From contig NZ_BPRE01000001.1 of NCBI RefSeq assembly GCF_022179765.1, positions 558,001 to 622,000 of the forward strand: 64,000 nt of DNA. The letters run 5' to 3'. Shown here in pieces: positions 47,793-56,455 of the stretch; positions within the stretch are counted from its first letter, which is position 1, and the number at the start of each line of letters is the position of its first letter. The notes under the pieces were generated by a model. It did no database searches and was not told the origin of the DNA. It saw only the letters and a program-made list of their open reading frames with translations. Source of the DNA: Methylorubrum suomiense. GTDB taxonomy: Bacteria; Pseudomonadota; Alphaproteobacteria; Rhizobiales; Beijerinckiaceae. The translations under genes were made by a program, and so were the position numbers.

Positions 47793-48506
47793 ATGAGCTT
47801 GCCGAAAGTCACGTCGTCGATGTCGAACCCTTATTGCCTCCTCGTCTGCGATGACGACGACGCCCTGCGCGAGGCACTGACGGAACAGATCGACGCCTAC
47901 GAGGAATTTTCCGTCATCGGCGAGGGCACCGCCGCCGGAGCCATGGCCCGGGTGGCGGAGGAGCGCATCGACCTCGTCGTGATGGATGTCGGCCTGCCCG
48001 ACATGGATGGACGCGAGGCCGTGCGGGCCATGCGCCGCAACGGCTATCGTGGCCCGATCATCGTCCTGACCGCCCAGGAATCCGACGACGACATGGTCGA
48101 GGGCCTGGAGGCGGGCGCCAACGACTACGTGGTCAAGCCGTTCAAGTTCGCGGTGCTGCTCGCCCGCATCCGCGTCCAGCTGCGCCAGCACGAGGCCAGC
48201 GAGGACGCGGTGTTCCGCATCGGTCCCTACACCTTCCGCCCCGGCGCCAAGCTGCTCGTCGGCGAGCGCGGCTCCAAGCTGAAGCTCACCGAGAAGGAGA
48301 CCGCGATCCTGCGCTACCTCTACCGGGCGGGCCGTGAGGTGGTGGGACGCGACACGCTGCTGGCGGAGGTGTGGGGCTACAACGCCCACGTCACCACCCA
48401 CACCCTCGAGACGCATATCTATCGGCTGCGCCAGAAGATCGAGCCGAACCCGGCCACCGCCGCGATCCTCGTCACCGAGGGGGGCGGGTACAAGCTGTTG
48501 CCCTGA
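47793..48506 (+). CDS. OmpR/PhoB-family response regulator
   Basis: A 237-aa two-component transcription factor. The receiver has the acidic pocket DDDD near 20-22, phospho-acceptor Asp65 (VVMDVGLPDMDG), Thr93 (VLTAQ) and Lys115 (VVKPFK). The C-terminal winged helix is LTEKETAILRYLYRAGREVV and HTLETHIYRLRQKIEPNP, ending GGGYKLLP. No histidine kinase is adjacent, so it is an orphan in this window. The start is uncertain: ATG 47793 or 47820. Confidence 0.92.
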   Translation: MSLPKVTSSMSNPYCLLVCDDDDALREALTEQIDAYEEFSVIGEGTAAGAMARVAEERIDLVVMDVGLPDMDGREAVRAMRRNGYRGPIIVLTAQESDDDMVEGLEAGANDYVVKPFKFAVLLARIRVQLRQHEASEDAVFRIGPYTFRPGAKLLVGERGSKLKLTEKETAILRYLYRAGREVVGRDTLLAEVWGYNAHVTTHTLETHIYRLRQKIEPNPATAAILVTEGGGYKLLP

Positions 48507-48566
48507 GGAGCCTTAGGCGCCGGCAGCCGCTGGTTGGCTCTTCGCTTCGCGCGACGCCCCGGCAGA

Positions 48567-48600
48567 GCCGAGGCCGCTGTGCGGGGCGCTCTTCGCGCGC
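48567..48600. repeat. Second short repeat family, copy 2
   Basis: GCCGAGGCCGCTGTGCGGGG followed by CGCTCTTCGCG matches the copy at 34768-34801 with about three differences. It follows the response regulator gene, again downstream of a plus-strand gene. Confidence 0.6.
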
Positions 48601-48697
48601 CCCGGCAAAGGAAATCGGCGGCGGCGTTTCGCGCGCGTTCCGTATCGGTTAAGCTTCACCGGGCCGTGACGGGATCGGCCGAGGGGCGGGACAGGCG

Positions 48698-49165
48698 TTG
48701 GGGCTCGACGACGATATCGCGATCCTGGCCGCCGCTCCGGTGTTCGAGTTGTTCGATCGCGACGCCCTGCGCCTCCTGAGCTTTGCCGGGGATCGGCGTC
48801 AGCTCGAGGCCGGCGAACGCCTGTTCGCCCGCGGCGAGCCGTCCGACGGCGGCTACGTGGTGATGTCCGGCACGATCGCGGTCGAGTCTCGCCGCGACGA
48901 TGCGCCGGCGACCCTGGTTGCCCGCTCCGGGCTGATCGGGCGCAACGCCCTGTTCCGCCAGGTCGAGCGGCCGGCGGACGCCCGGGCCGTGGAGACGGCG
49001 GACGTGATGCGCCTGACGCCCTCGGTGATGAGCCGCGTGCTGCGTGAGTTTCCCGAGGTCGCCGTGGCGGTCCATGACGGCATCGCCGGGGAGTTGCGCG
49101 ACCTCGTTCAGGGGTTCTCGCGAGTCGGCGGGCGCCTGCGGGATCTCGTGCCGAGAGAGCGGTGA
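48698..49165 (+). CDS. Cyclic nucleotide-binding domain (Crp/Fnr-like) protein without DNA-binding domain
   Basis: A 155-aa protein with a single cNMP-binding fold. It starts at TTG 48698 (LDDDIAILAAAPVFELFDRD), then LEAGERLFARGEPSDGGYVV, SGTIAVES and IGRNALFRQVERPADARAVE, the phosphate-binding cassette region. The C-terminal helix-turn-helix of Crp/Fnr is absent, so it cannot bind DNA alone; it may sense a nucleotide or act in a complex. The TTG start is an inference from the open frame and an upstream GAGGGGCGGG. Confidence 0.75.
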   Translation: MGLDDDIAILAAAPVFELFDRDALRLLSFAGDRRQLEAGERLFARGEPSDGGYVVMSGTIAVESRRDDAPATLVARSGLIGRNALFRQVERPADARAVETADVMRLTPSVMSRVLREFPEVAVAVHDGIAGELRDLVQGFSRVGGRLRDLVPRER

Positions 49166-49229
49166 CAGGAGGGTGCGGCTTTTGTAAGCACGCCCGATCC
49201 TTCGCGTCGCGAACCGCCGGAACCTGACG

Positions 49230-50084
49230 ATGTCCCAAGCCGCCTCCCACGCCGATCTCGAAAAGACCATCGAAGCCGCCTGGGAGGATCGCGCGAACGT
49301 CTCGACCGCGACGACCGGCGCGGTGCGCGAGGCCGTGGAGGAGGCCCTGAACCTGCTCGATTCCGGCAAGGCCCGCGTCGCCGAGAAGGCCGGCGAGTCC
49401 TGGCAGGTGAACCAGTGGCTGAAGAAGGCGGTGCTGCTCTCCTTCCGCCTCAACGACATGGTGCCGATCGAGGGCGGCCCGGGCTCGTCGCCGTGGTGGG
49501 ACAAGGTGCCGTCGAAATTCTCGGGCTGGGGCGAGGCCGAGTTCCGCTCCGCCGGCTTCCGCGCGGTGCCGGGCTGCTTCGTGCGCCGCGGCTCCTACAT
49601 CGCGCCGGGCGCGGTGCTGATGCCGAGCTTCATCAATCTCGGCGCCCATGTCGGCGAAGGCACCATGGTCGACACCTGGGTGACGATCGGCTCCTGCGCC
49701 CAGGTCGGCAAGAACTGTCACATCTCGGGCGGCGCCGGCATCGCCGGCGTGTTGGAGCCGCTCCAGGCCAACCCGGTCATCATCGAGGACAATTGCTTCG
49801 TCGGCGCCCGCGCCGAGGTGGCCGAGGGCGTGATCGTCGGTGAGGGCTCGGTGCTGTCGATGGGCGTCTATATCGGCGCCTCGACCCGCATCATCGACCG
49901 CACCACCGGCGAGACCTTCTACGGACGGGTGCCACCCTATTCGGTGGTCGTCTCCGGCACGACACCGGGCAAGCCGCTACCCGACGGCACGCCCGGCCCC
50001 GGTCTCTACTGCGCCGTGATCGTCAAGCGCGTCGATGCCGGCACCCGCGCCAAGACCGGCATCAACGAATTGCTGCGGACCTGA
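49230..50084 (+). CDS. dapD: 2,3,4,5-tetrahydropyridine-2,6-dicarboxylate N-succinyltransferase
   Basis: Succinylates tetrahydrodipicolinate in the lysine/diaminopimelate pathway. The 284-aa protein has an N-terminal helical part and a left-handed beta helix with hexapeptide repeats: [40 protein letters not shown] and [19 protein letters not shown]. The catalytic Asp and Glu regions and the C-terminal [11 protein letters not shown] loop are present. It makes the lysine precursor used by lysA elsewhere in the window. It appears monocistronic. Confidence 0.97.
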   Translation: MSQAASHADLEKTIEAAWEDRANVSTATTGAVREAVEEALNLLDSGKARVAEKAGESWQVNQWLKKAVLLSFRLNDMVPIEGGPGSSPWWDKVPSKFSGWGEAEFRSAGFRAVPGCFVRRGSYIAPGAVLMPSFINLGAHVGEGTMVDTWVTIGSCAQVGKNCHISGGAGIAGVLEPLQANPVIIEDNCFVGARAEVAEGVIVGEGSVLSMGVYIGASTRIIDRTTGETFYGRVPPYSVVVSGTTPGKPLPDGTPGPGLYCAVIVKRVDAGTRAKTGINELLRT

Positions 50085-50373
50085 GGCGCGGGACGGTGTG
50101 CGGGGCGCTCCGCACGCCGTGATGGAACGACGGCCATCGCGTCGCGGCGGCATTGGCCCGCCCGCGACGCGTCGGAGGGAGCTGGAGGTCCGTTCGTCCC
50201 GCCGCTTCCCTCCCGGCGGCGGACATCCTCGCGCGGGCCGTCCATAGTTCGGTGGCGGTTTCGGGGAAGCGGATGCCGATTCGTCGAAACGCGCGACGTA
50301 ACCGGAACTGAGGGCCGCCGGCCTGATGCGATCAGGTCGGAGGCGGCTCGACGAGCAGGACACCCGCTTGATC

Positions 50374-51258
50374 ATGGCGACGGCCGGCACCTCCCATCCA
50401 ACGCTCACGACCCGCATTCTCGACCTCACGGTCGTGGGGCAATCCGTCCCGACGCCGTGCACGGAGATCGGCACGGGACCGGCCGCCCTGCTCCTGCCGG
50501 CCCTGTCCTCGATCTCGGCCCGGGAGGAGATGCGGCCCCTCGCCCGCGAACTGGCCGGGGGGCATCACTGCCTCGTGCCCGATTGGCCGGGCTTCGGCGC
50601 GCAGGCCCGCGCCCGGGTGCCGCTCGCGCCTGCGACCTACCACGCCTTCCTCGATGCGCTGCTCGCCGCCGCGCCCGGACCCTACGCGCTGGCCGTCGCG
50701 GCGGGCCACGCCGCGCCCTATCTCGTGGCGGCCGCGCGGCGCCACCCGGACGCCTTCGGGCGGCTGGTTCTGGTGGCGCCGACCTGGCGCGGGCCGCTGC
50801 CGACCGCGATGGGCGAGCGGCGCGCCAAGTGGTTCGGGCGCATCCGCCGCGCCATCGAGATGCCGCTCGTCGGCGAGGCGCTCTACCGGATCAATATCAG
50901 CCCACCGATCATCGGCCGGATGATGCGCGCCCATGTCTACGCGGAGGCCGCCCACGTGACCCCCGAGGTGATCCGGGCCAAGCACCGCATCACCCGCCAG
51001 AGCGGCGGACGCTTCGGCACGGCGGCCTTCGTGACCGGCGGGCTCGATCCGGTCGGCTCCCGCGCGGAATTCCTGGCCCTGTTCGGCAATGATCTTCCGC
51101 CGGTGCGGGTGCTGCGGCCGGAACGGGCGCCCCGTCGCTCGGGCGGCGAGATGGATGCGCTGATCGCGACCGCCGGGGTCGAGGCCCGCACCGTGCCGGG
51201 GGCTCTCAGCCCGCATGAGAAGTTTCCCCGAGAGGTCGCCGCGGCGATCCGCGGCTGA
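50374..51258 (+). CDS. Alpha/beta hydrolase-fold protein lacking the nucleophile Ser
   Basis: A 294-aa alpha/beta hydrolase-like protein. The fold elements are present (ALLLPALSSISAREEM, LVPDWPGFG, RLVLVAPTWRGP), and a His near the C-terminus (ALSPHEKFPREV) could be the catalytic base. At the elbow the sequence is AAGHAAPYL: the position of the nucleophile Ser in G-x-S-x-G is Ala and the second Gly is Pro. It is therefore probably not a classical hydrolase. The start at ATG 50374 was preferred over 50326. Confidence 0.75.
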   Translation: MATAGTSHPTLTTRILDLTVVGQSVPTPCTEIGTGPAALLLPALSSISAREEMRPLARELAGGHHCLVPDWPGFGAQARARVPLAPATYHAFLDALLAAAPGPYALAVAAGHAAPYLVAAARRHPDAFGRLVLVAPTWRGPLPTAMGERRAKWFGRIRRAIEMPLVGEALYRINISPPIIGRMMRAHVYAEAAHVTPEVIRAKHRITRQSGGRFGTAAFVTGGLDPVGSRAEFLALFGNDLPPVRVLRPERAPRRSGGEMDALIATAGVEARTVPGALSPHEKFPREVAAAIRG

Positions 51259-51570
51259 GGCCCGGAGCTCGCCCCGACGGAATGGGGGCCGGTTCGTCGC
51301 GGGACAGAGCGGCACGGCAAGGGCCGGCGATGTCGGCCCGATGAAACGGGGTCGGATACGGCTCCGGCCCCGGTCCGGCCGCTCGCCGGAATCGCCCGAA
51401 AGCCGCCTGATCCGCCATTCTCCGAACGACACGGCGGTCACGAAATCGGGAACAACGCGGAAAAGCTGTCAGGAAACAGGATGTTGCAGGACTGTGACAA
51501 AGCTGTCGTACGTCCATCATAGAGAAATGCGGATTCGATCAGTATCCGATTCTCGAAAGTGCCTCGTTCG
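51259..51570. other. 312-nt region upstream of the acid phosphatase gene
   Basis: There is no gene. It holds the Pho-box-like repeats at 51492-51509, an additional CTGTCAG at 51466-51472, and an AT-richer stretch before the start codon. Confidence 0.7.
51492..51509 (+). promoter_or_regulatory. Pho-box-like direct repeat
   Basis: CTGTGAC (51492-51498), AAAG, CTGTCGT (51503-51509): two 7-nt repeats with the 11-nt period of the PhoB consensus CTGTCAT-N4-CTGTCAT, two mismatches in each repeat. It is 62 nt before the start codon of a phosphatase gene, which supports phosphate-starvation control. Confidence 0.7.
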
Positions 51571-52452
51571 ATGCTCCGTCCGCCGGTCCGCCACGCCGCC
51601 CTGCTGACCGTCCTTCTGACGACCCTCTGTTCGGCGCTGCCCCTGGCGGCGCAGACCGAGGCCCCGCAGGCGGCTCCGCCTCCGGAGACATCCGCGCCCT
51701 CGCTGGACAGGGACAAGCTGAATCCGGGGGCGCCGGCGCCGAAGGCCTATCTCACCGACGCGACCGCACCGAACCTCGTCGCGATCCTGCCCCCGCCCCC
51801 CGCCGGCCACTCGGTGGCGGAGGCGGCGGATCGGGCCGCCTTCAACGCGACGCGGGCCTATCAGGGCAGCGAGCGCTGGGCGCTCGCCACCAACGACGTC
51901 GCCGAGGGCGGCGCGGCCCTGCTGGAGGATTATGCCTGCGTCCTCGGCCAGCGGCTCGAACAATCCCGCGTGCCCGACCTGATGCGACTGCTCGACCGGG
52001 CCCGTCTCGACATCGCCCGCGCCACCCGCGAGACCAAGCGTCGCTACCGCCGCCTGCGGCCCTTCGTCGGCAACGACGCGCCGATCTGCGTCGCCCGCTC
52101 GCCCGAACTCGCCGACAGCTACAGCTATCCCTCCGGGCATGCGAGCCAGGGCTGGGCCTACGGTCTCATCATGGCGAACCTGATCCCGGAAAAGGCGACG
52201 CAGCTCCTCGTGCGCAGCCGGCTCTACGGGGAGAGCCGGGTGGTGTGCGGCGTCCACTGGCTGAGCGACGTGGTCGCGGCCCGCACCGGCGCCTCGGCGC
52301 TCGTCGCGGTGCTGCTCGCCGATACCGGTTTCCGTGCCGATCTCGAGCGAGCCAGGGCCGACCTGAAGAAGGCGCTCGCGGCGGGCGGTGCCAAGCCCGA
52401 CCCGGCGGTCTGCGCCCGCGAGGACGCCGCCGCTCGCCAACCCCTTCTCTGA
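51571..52452 (+). CDS. Secreted class A (PAP2-type) acid phosphatase, PhoN-like
   Basis: A periplasmic non-specific acid phosphatase. The 293-aa precursor has a signal peptide (LLTVLLTTLCSALPLAAQ, cleavage near 28). The three PAP2 motifs are complete: K156-x6-R163-P164 (KRRYRRLRP), PSGH at 187-190, and SR-x5-H-x3-D with His229 and Asp233 (SRVVCGVHWLSD). The class A GHSVAEAADRAAFNATR segment is present. ATG 51571 was chosen; GTG 51559 is possible. A Pho-box-like site lies upstream, so it may scavenge phosphate under starvation. Confidence 0.93.
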   Translation: MLRPPVRHAALLTVLLTTLCSALPLAAQTEAPQAAPPPETSAPSLDRDKLNPGAPAPKAYLTDATAPNLVAILPPPPAGHSVAEAADRAAFNATRAYQGSERWALATNDVAEGGAALLEDYACVLGQRLEQSRVPDLMRLLDRARLDIARATRETKRRYRRLRPFVGNDAPICVARSPELADSYSYPSGHASQGWAYGLIMANLIPEKATQLLVRSRLYGESRVVCGVHWLSDVVAARTGASALVAVLLADTGFRADLERARADLKKALAAGGAKPDPAVCAREDAAARQPLL

Positions 52453-52567
52453 GTGGAGAGATCTGTTGCGCTTAGGTCACAGGCGGGACAGTTCTGCTGA
52501 TTGCCCCTTTAGAGCTTTGCGCTGCAGTATTCTGATTTTGTTTATCAATCGCCGCGGCGGTTAGATT

Positions 52568-52580
52568 TATAATTATTATA
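52568..52580. promoter_or_regulatory. AT-rich dyad before the TonB receptor gene
   Basis: TATAAT-T-ATTATA is a 13-bp perfect inverted repeat within a long AT-rich stretch (about 52535-52605), unlike the surrounding DNA. It may be an operator for an iron regulator (Irr/RirA/Fur type) or a promoter; the exact regulator cannot be named. Confidence 0.5.
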
Positions 52581-52661
52581 GATTCATCTAGCAATTGTAT
52601 TGCTCTTGATGACGCGCGTGGACGTCGGCACCGAGGGGGCTTGCCGCTTCACGAGTCGTCC

Positions 52662-54872
52662 ATGCCTGCATCCACCCGCCACCACGCCCCCGCGCACCTC
52701 GCCGCTCTGCTCGTCGCCAGCACCGCACTGACGAGCCCGGCCCTCGCCCAACAGGCCAGCACGTCGCTGGAGACGATCACGGTCGAGTCCGGGGCAAAGC
52801 TGACCGAAGGGCCAGCCCTCGGCAACGGTGCCGTCACGAGCGGTGGCGGGGGCGGGCCGAGCGGGGTCGTCGGCTACACCGCGCAGATCAGCCCGACGGC
52901 GACCAAGACCAACACGCCGCTGATCGAGACCCCGCAATCGGTCACGGTGGTCACCCGCGAGCAATTGAACGACCGCAATGTCCAGACGGTCACCGAGGCG
53001 CTCGGCTACGTCGCCGGTGCCTCATCGAACGTGTTCGGCTTCGATCCTCGCTTCGATTCCTTCTACGTGCGCGGCTTCGACCTGACCTACAACGGAATCT
53101 TCCGCGACGGTCTGCGCCAGATCGGCTCCAGTCTGACGCTGCCGCGGATCGAGCCCTACGGATTGGAGGCCGCCACGATCCTGCGCGGCCCGGCCTCCGG
53201 CCTCTTCGGACTCGGCTCGCCCGGCGGCATCGTCGATGCGACGACCAAGCGCCCGCTCTTCACGCCCTTCGGCGAAGTGCAGTTCCAAGGCGGCAACTAC
53301 AACCGCTTCCAGGGCAATTTCGATCTGGGCGGCCCGGTCGAGGGAAGCGACGGCACGATGGCCTACCGGATCACCGGCATCCGGCGGCAGGCCGACACCT
53401 TCCTACCCGGCGCCATCGACGACCGAACCTACATCGCTCCGGCTTTTACTTGGAAGCCCTCAGCCGATACCACTCTGACGTTCCTGGGCGAGTACCAAGA
53501 GAATAAGCTGCCTGGAAACCCGGCGTTCTTTAACGAAAACGGTCGGATCACCCGGCTCTATTCGGGCGATCCTGCGCTCACCGACTTCAAGCAGCGGCAG
53601 GGCCGGATCGGCTACGCCTTCGAGCATCGCTTCTCGCCCGATCTCGTGTTCCGTCAGAACGCCCGCTATTATGGCGTCGCCAATTCCTACGCCTATGTGC
53701 AGATCAATTCATTGAACGATGCGCGCACGCTGGCGAATCGAGGAACCGGCTTTCTGAAGGAACAATTGAACCAAGTCACGCTCGACAACCAGATCGAAGC
53801 CCATCTCGCGACCGGCCCGGTCCAGCACACGCTTCTCGCTGGCGTCGACTACGCGCATTACGACTTCAACACCCGCAGCGGATTTGGGGTCGCTCCGGAT
53901 CTTGATCTTCTCACCCTGAATTACGGGCGCCAACCCATCACGGCACCACCGCTCGGCCCGCGCAACTTCCAGAGTCAGGATCAGGTCGGCGTCTATCTTC
54001 AAGATCAAGCCAAGCTCGACCGCTTCATCCTGACGCTGTCGGGACGGCACGATTGGGTGTTCCAAACCAACCGCGCGGAAGGAACCCCAGGGACTCAGCC
54101 CCAGGACGATCGAGCCTTCACGGGCCGCGCGGGTCTCAGCTACCTGCTCGCGCCCGGTCTCGTGCCCTATGCGAGTTATGCAACGACCTTCGCGCCGCAG
54201 ATCGGTTTCGATGCCGCCAAACGCGCATTCAAGCCGACAACCGGCGATCAGATCGAAGCGGGCGTCAAGTATCTGATTCCGAACACGAACATTCAGGCGA
54301 ACGTCGCCGGCTTCGACATCGTGCAGAGCAGCGTGCTGCGCACGGACCCGAACAATCTCACCGCGCAGATCGCGTCCGGTGCCGTGCGCTCGCGCGGCTT
54401 CGAGATGGAGTTGATCGCCAATTTCGCGCCCGGCACCAATCTGACGCTGGCCTACACCCATCTCGATCTGCGCTATCTGCGTCAGTCGACGCCGGATCCC
54501 AACGATTCGACGCGGCTGATCGATATCTCCGGCAACGCGCTCTCCGGCATCCCAGGCGACACGTTCTCGGCCTTCGGTACCTACCTGTTCCCGCCTGCCT
54601 CGCCGCTCGCCGGCCTGACCATCGGTGGCGGCACGCGCTTCACGACCCATAGCTTCGGGAACGAACTCAACACGTTCCGCAACCCGACGGTGACGCTGTT
54701 CGATGCGCTGGTGGCGTACGATTTTGCCGCGATCGACCCGAAATACAAAGGTTTCCGCGCGCAGATCAACGGCTATAACGTCCTCGATCGCAACTACTAC
54801 AACTGCCAAGCTGGCTACTGCTATCGCGGCGCGCCGGCAACGGTGATCGGGAGCCTGATCTATCGCTGGTGA
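52662..54872 (+). CDS. TonB-dependent siderophore receptor
   Basis: An outer-membrane receptor that imports ferric siderophore using TonB energy. The 736-aa protein has a signal peptide (APAHLAALLVASTALTSPAL, cleavage near AQQ). The plug domain at about 75-185 contains NTPLIETPQSVTVVTREQL, the siderophore-receptor signature, then YVRGFDL and GPASGLFGLGSPGGIVDATT. The 22-strand barrel runs to the end, NVLDRNYYNCQAGYCY and GSLIYRW. It is in the FhuE/FpvA-like group. An FhuF-type gene overlaps its stop by GTGA, suggesting hydroxamate siderophores. The middle (about 53400-54300) is less GC-biased than the rest. ATG 52662 was chosen over TTG 52641. Confidence 0.93.
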   Translation: MPASTRHHAPAHLAALLVASTALTSPALAQQASTSLETITVESGAKLTEGPALGNGAVTSGGGGGPSGVVGYTAQISPTATKTNTPLIETPQSVTVVTREQLNDRNVQTVTEALGYVAGASSNVFGFDPRFDSFYVRGFDLTYNGIFRDGLRQIGSSLTLPRIEPYGLEAATILRGPASGLFGLGSPGGIVDATTKRPLFTPFGEVQFQGGNYNRFQGNFDLGGPVEGSDGTMAYRITGIRRQADTFLPGAIDDRTYIAPAFTWKPSADTTLTFLGEYQENKLPGNPAFFNENGRITRLYSGDPALTDFKQRQGRIGYAFEHRFSPDLVFRQNARYYGVANSYAYVQINSLNDARTLANRGTGFLKEQLNQVTLDNQIEAHLATGPVQHTLLAGVDYAHYDFNTRSGFGVAPDLDLLTLNYGRQPITAPPLGPRNFQSQDQVGVYLQDQAKLDRFILTLSGRHDWVFQTNRAEGTPGTQPQDDRAFTGRAGLSYLLAPGLVPYASYATTFAPQIGFDAAKRAFKPTTGDQIEAGVKYLIPNTNIQANVAGFDIVQSSVLRTDPNNLTAQIASGAVRSRGFEMELIANFAPGTNLTLAYTHLDLRYLRQSTPDPNDSTRLIDISGNALSGIPGDTFSAFGTYLFPPASPLAGLTIGGGTRFTTHSFGNELNTFRNPTVTLFDALVAYDFAAIDPKYKGFRAQINGYNVLDRNYYNCQAGYCYRGAPATVIGSLIYRW

Positions 54873-55596
54873 GACAAGCCGTCCTCTCAGGCCTCCGACC
54901 CAAGCCGCCCTCGACGGCGCCCTGCCGGAAGGCTTCGCCGTCTTCGCGGGCCGGCTGCGCCTCGATCCCGATCCGGAAGCGCGAACGCTGCCGGATCTGG
55001 CCGCGTGCGGCGCGCTGTCGGATGCGTTGGCGATCTTCGCCGACACGCATCCCGGGGGCGAGCGCCGGGCGGTGGCGTCGCTGTGGAGCGCCTATCTCTT
55101 CGCCGGATTGATCGCGCCGGGGCTCGCCGCCGGGGCGCGGCTCGGGCTGGCGCTGGCACCGGATCGCCTGCGCCTCGCCGCCGGGAACGGCTTGCCCGAA
55201 GCCTTCCACCTCGGGCCCGAACGTCCGCTCCCGGCCCCGCTGCCGATGCAGGTCGATCGATTGCTCGCCGAATGCGTCGCCCCGGCGGTGCGGCTCCTGC
55301 GCGCCGAGACCGGGCTGTCGGTGCGTCTCCTGTGGGAGAATGCGGGCGGCTACCTGTTCTGGACGCTCGGGACCCTGGCCCGCGAGACGCCGGAGCGGGC
55401 CGGCGAGGTGGAGGAAGCCTTGCGGGCGCTCCGCTGGCCGCAGGAGGCCTGCACCGCCCTGACCCTGATGCGCGCCGATGCCCTGGCCGGACTCGAGGCG
55501 CCGCGCCGCCGGGTCTGCTGCCTGCGCCACGCCCTGCCGGGGCATGGGAAATGCGCCGGTATCTGCCCGCTGCTGCGCGGGCAGGCGGGCGGCTGA
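54869..55596 (+). pseudogene. fhuF: Siderophore-iron reductase FhuF, apparently frameshifted
   Basis: FhuF releases iron from ferric hydroxamates using a C-terminal [2Fe-2S] cluster. The GTG at 54869 overlaps the receptor's TGA (GTGA) and reads MRQAVLSGLRP, but this frame then gives non-FhuF sequence and stops at 55111. The FhuF-like sequence continues in another frame (QAALDGALPEGFAVFAGRLR, then HPGGERRAVASLWSAYLF) and ends with the cysteine motif CCLRHALPGHGKCAGICP, a CC-x10-C motif with C-x3-C. Adding one C in the CCC at 54899-54901 joins the two parts into one reading frame of about 242 aa. This is either a real frameshift or an assembly or sequencing error. A TTG at 55027 could otherwise start a truncated protein. 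Confidence 0.8.
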
Positions 55597-55697
55597 TCCG
55601 GCCCTCGAACCCGCTCGCTGCCGCGTCGACCGCCGGAGCGAGGCCCCGGCAGTCCTGGTGACGTCCGGTGCGGCGGCGATCCTGCGCCGCCGCCGGC

Positions 55698-56438
55698 TCA
55701 GGCGGTTCCGGCCTTCTTCTGCCGACGGCGGCGTGCCAGCATGTTGAGGCCCTCCACACCCGCCGAGAAGGCCATGGCGGTGTAGATGTAGCCCTTCGGC
55801 ACATGCGCTCCGAAGCCCTCGGCGATCAGCGTCATGCCGATCATGATGAGGAAGCCCAGCGCCAGCATCACCACCGTCGGGTTCGCCGCGATGAAGCGCG
55901 AGAGCGGATCGGCGGCGATCAGCATCACGGTCACGGCGGTGACGACCGCGATCACCATGATCGGCACGTGCTCGGTCATGCCGACGGCGGTGATGATCGA
56001 GTCGATCGAGAAGACGAGGTCGAGCACGAGGATCTGGCCGATCGCCGCGGCGAAGCCGATGCTCGCCCCGCTTCCGGCCTTCTCCTCCGGGTTCGGATCG
56101 ACGGTGTGATGGATCTCCTTGGTGGCCTTCCAGAGCAGGAACAGGCCGCCGGCGATCAGGATGAGGTCGCGCCAGGAGAAGCCCTTGCCGAACACCTCGA
56201 AGACCGGCTCGGTCAGGTGGACGATCCAGGCAACCGTGCCGAGGAGGGCCAGCCGCAGGATCAGCGCCAGCCCGATGCCGATGCGCCGGGCCTTGGCTTG
56301 GTTCTCGGGCGGCAGCTTGTTGGTCAGGATCGAGATGAAGATGAGGTTGTCGATCCCGAGCACCACCTCCATGACCACGAGGGTGGCGAGCGCCGCCCAG
56401 GCGGTCGGGTCGGCGGCGAGTTGCAGCAGGCTGTCCAC
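55698..56438 (-). CDS. TerC family integral membrane protein
   Basis: A 246-aa protein with about seven membrane helices. TerC/YgdQ features are [20 protein letters not shown] near the N-terminus, with an acidic residue in the membrane, and [18 protein letters not shown] near 147 with a second. A basic tail (RRRRQKK) ends it. TerC proteins are linked to tellurite resistance and to metal (manganese) export. The start is GTG 56438, 17 nt after the lipid kinase stop, so the two are in one operon. Confidence 0.9.
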   Translation of the reverse strand: MDSLLQLAADPTAWAALATLVVMEVVLGIDNLIFISILTNKLPPENQAKARRIGIGLALILRLALLGTVAWIVHLTEPVFEVFGKGFSWRDLILIAGGLFLLWKATKEIHHTVDPNPEEKAGSGASIGFAAAIGQILVLDLVFSIDSIITAVGMTEHVPIMVIAVVTAVTVMLIAADPLSRFIAANPTVVMLALGFLIMIGMTLIAEGFGAHVPKGYIYTAMAFSAGVEGLNMLARRRRQKKAGTA

Positions 56439-56455
56439 GGTCGGTCCGTCCGGCG

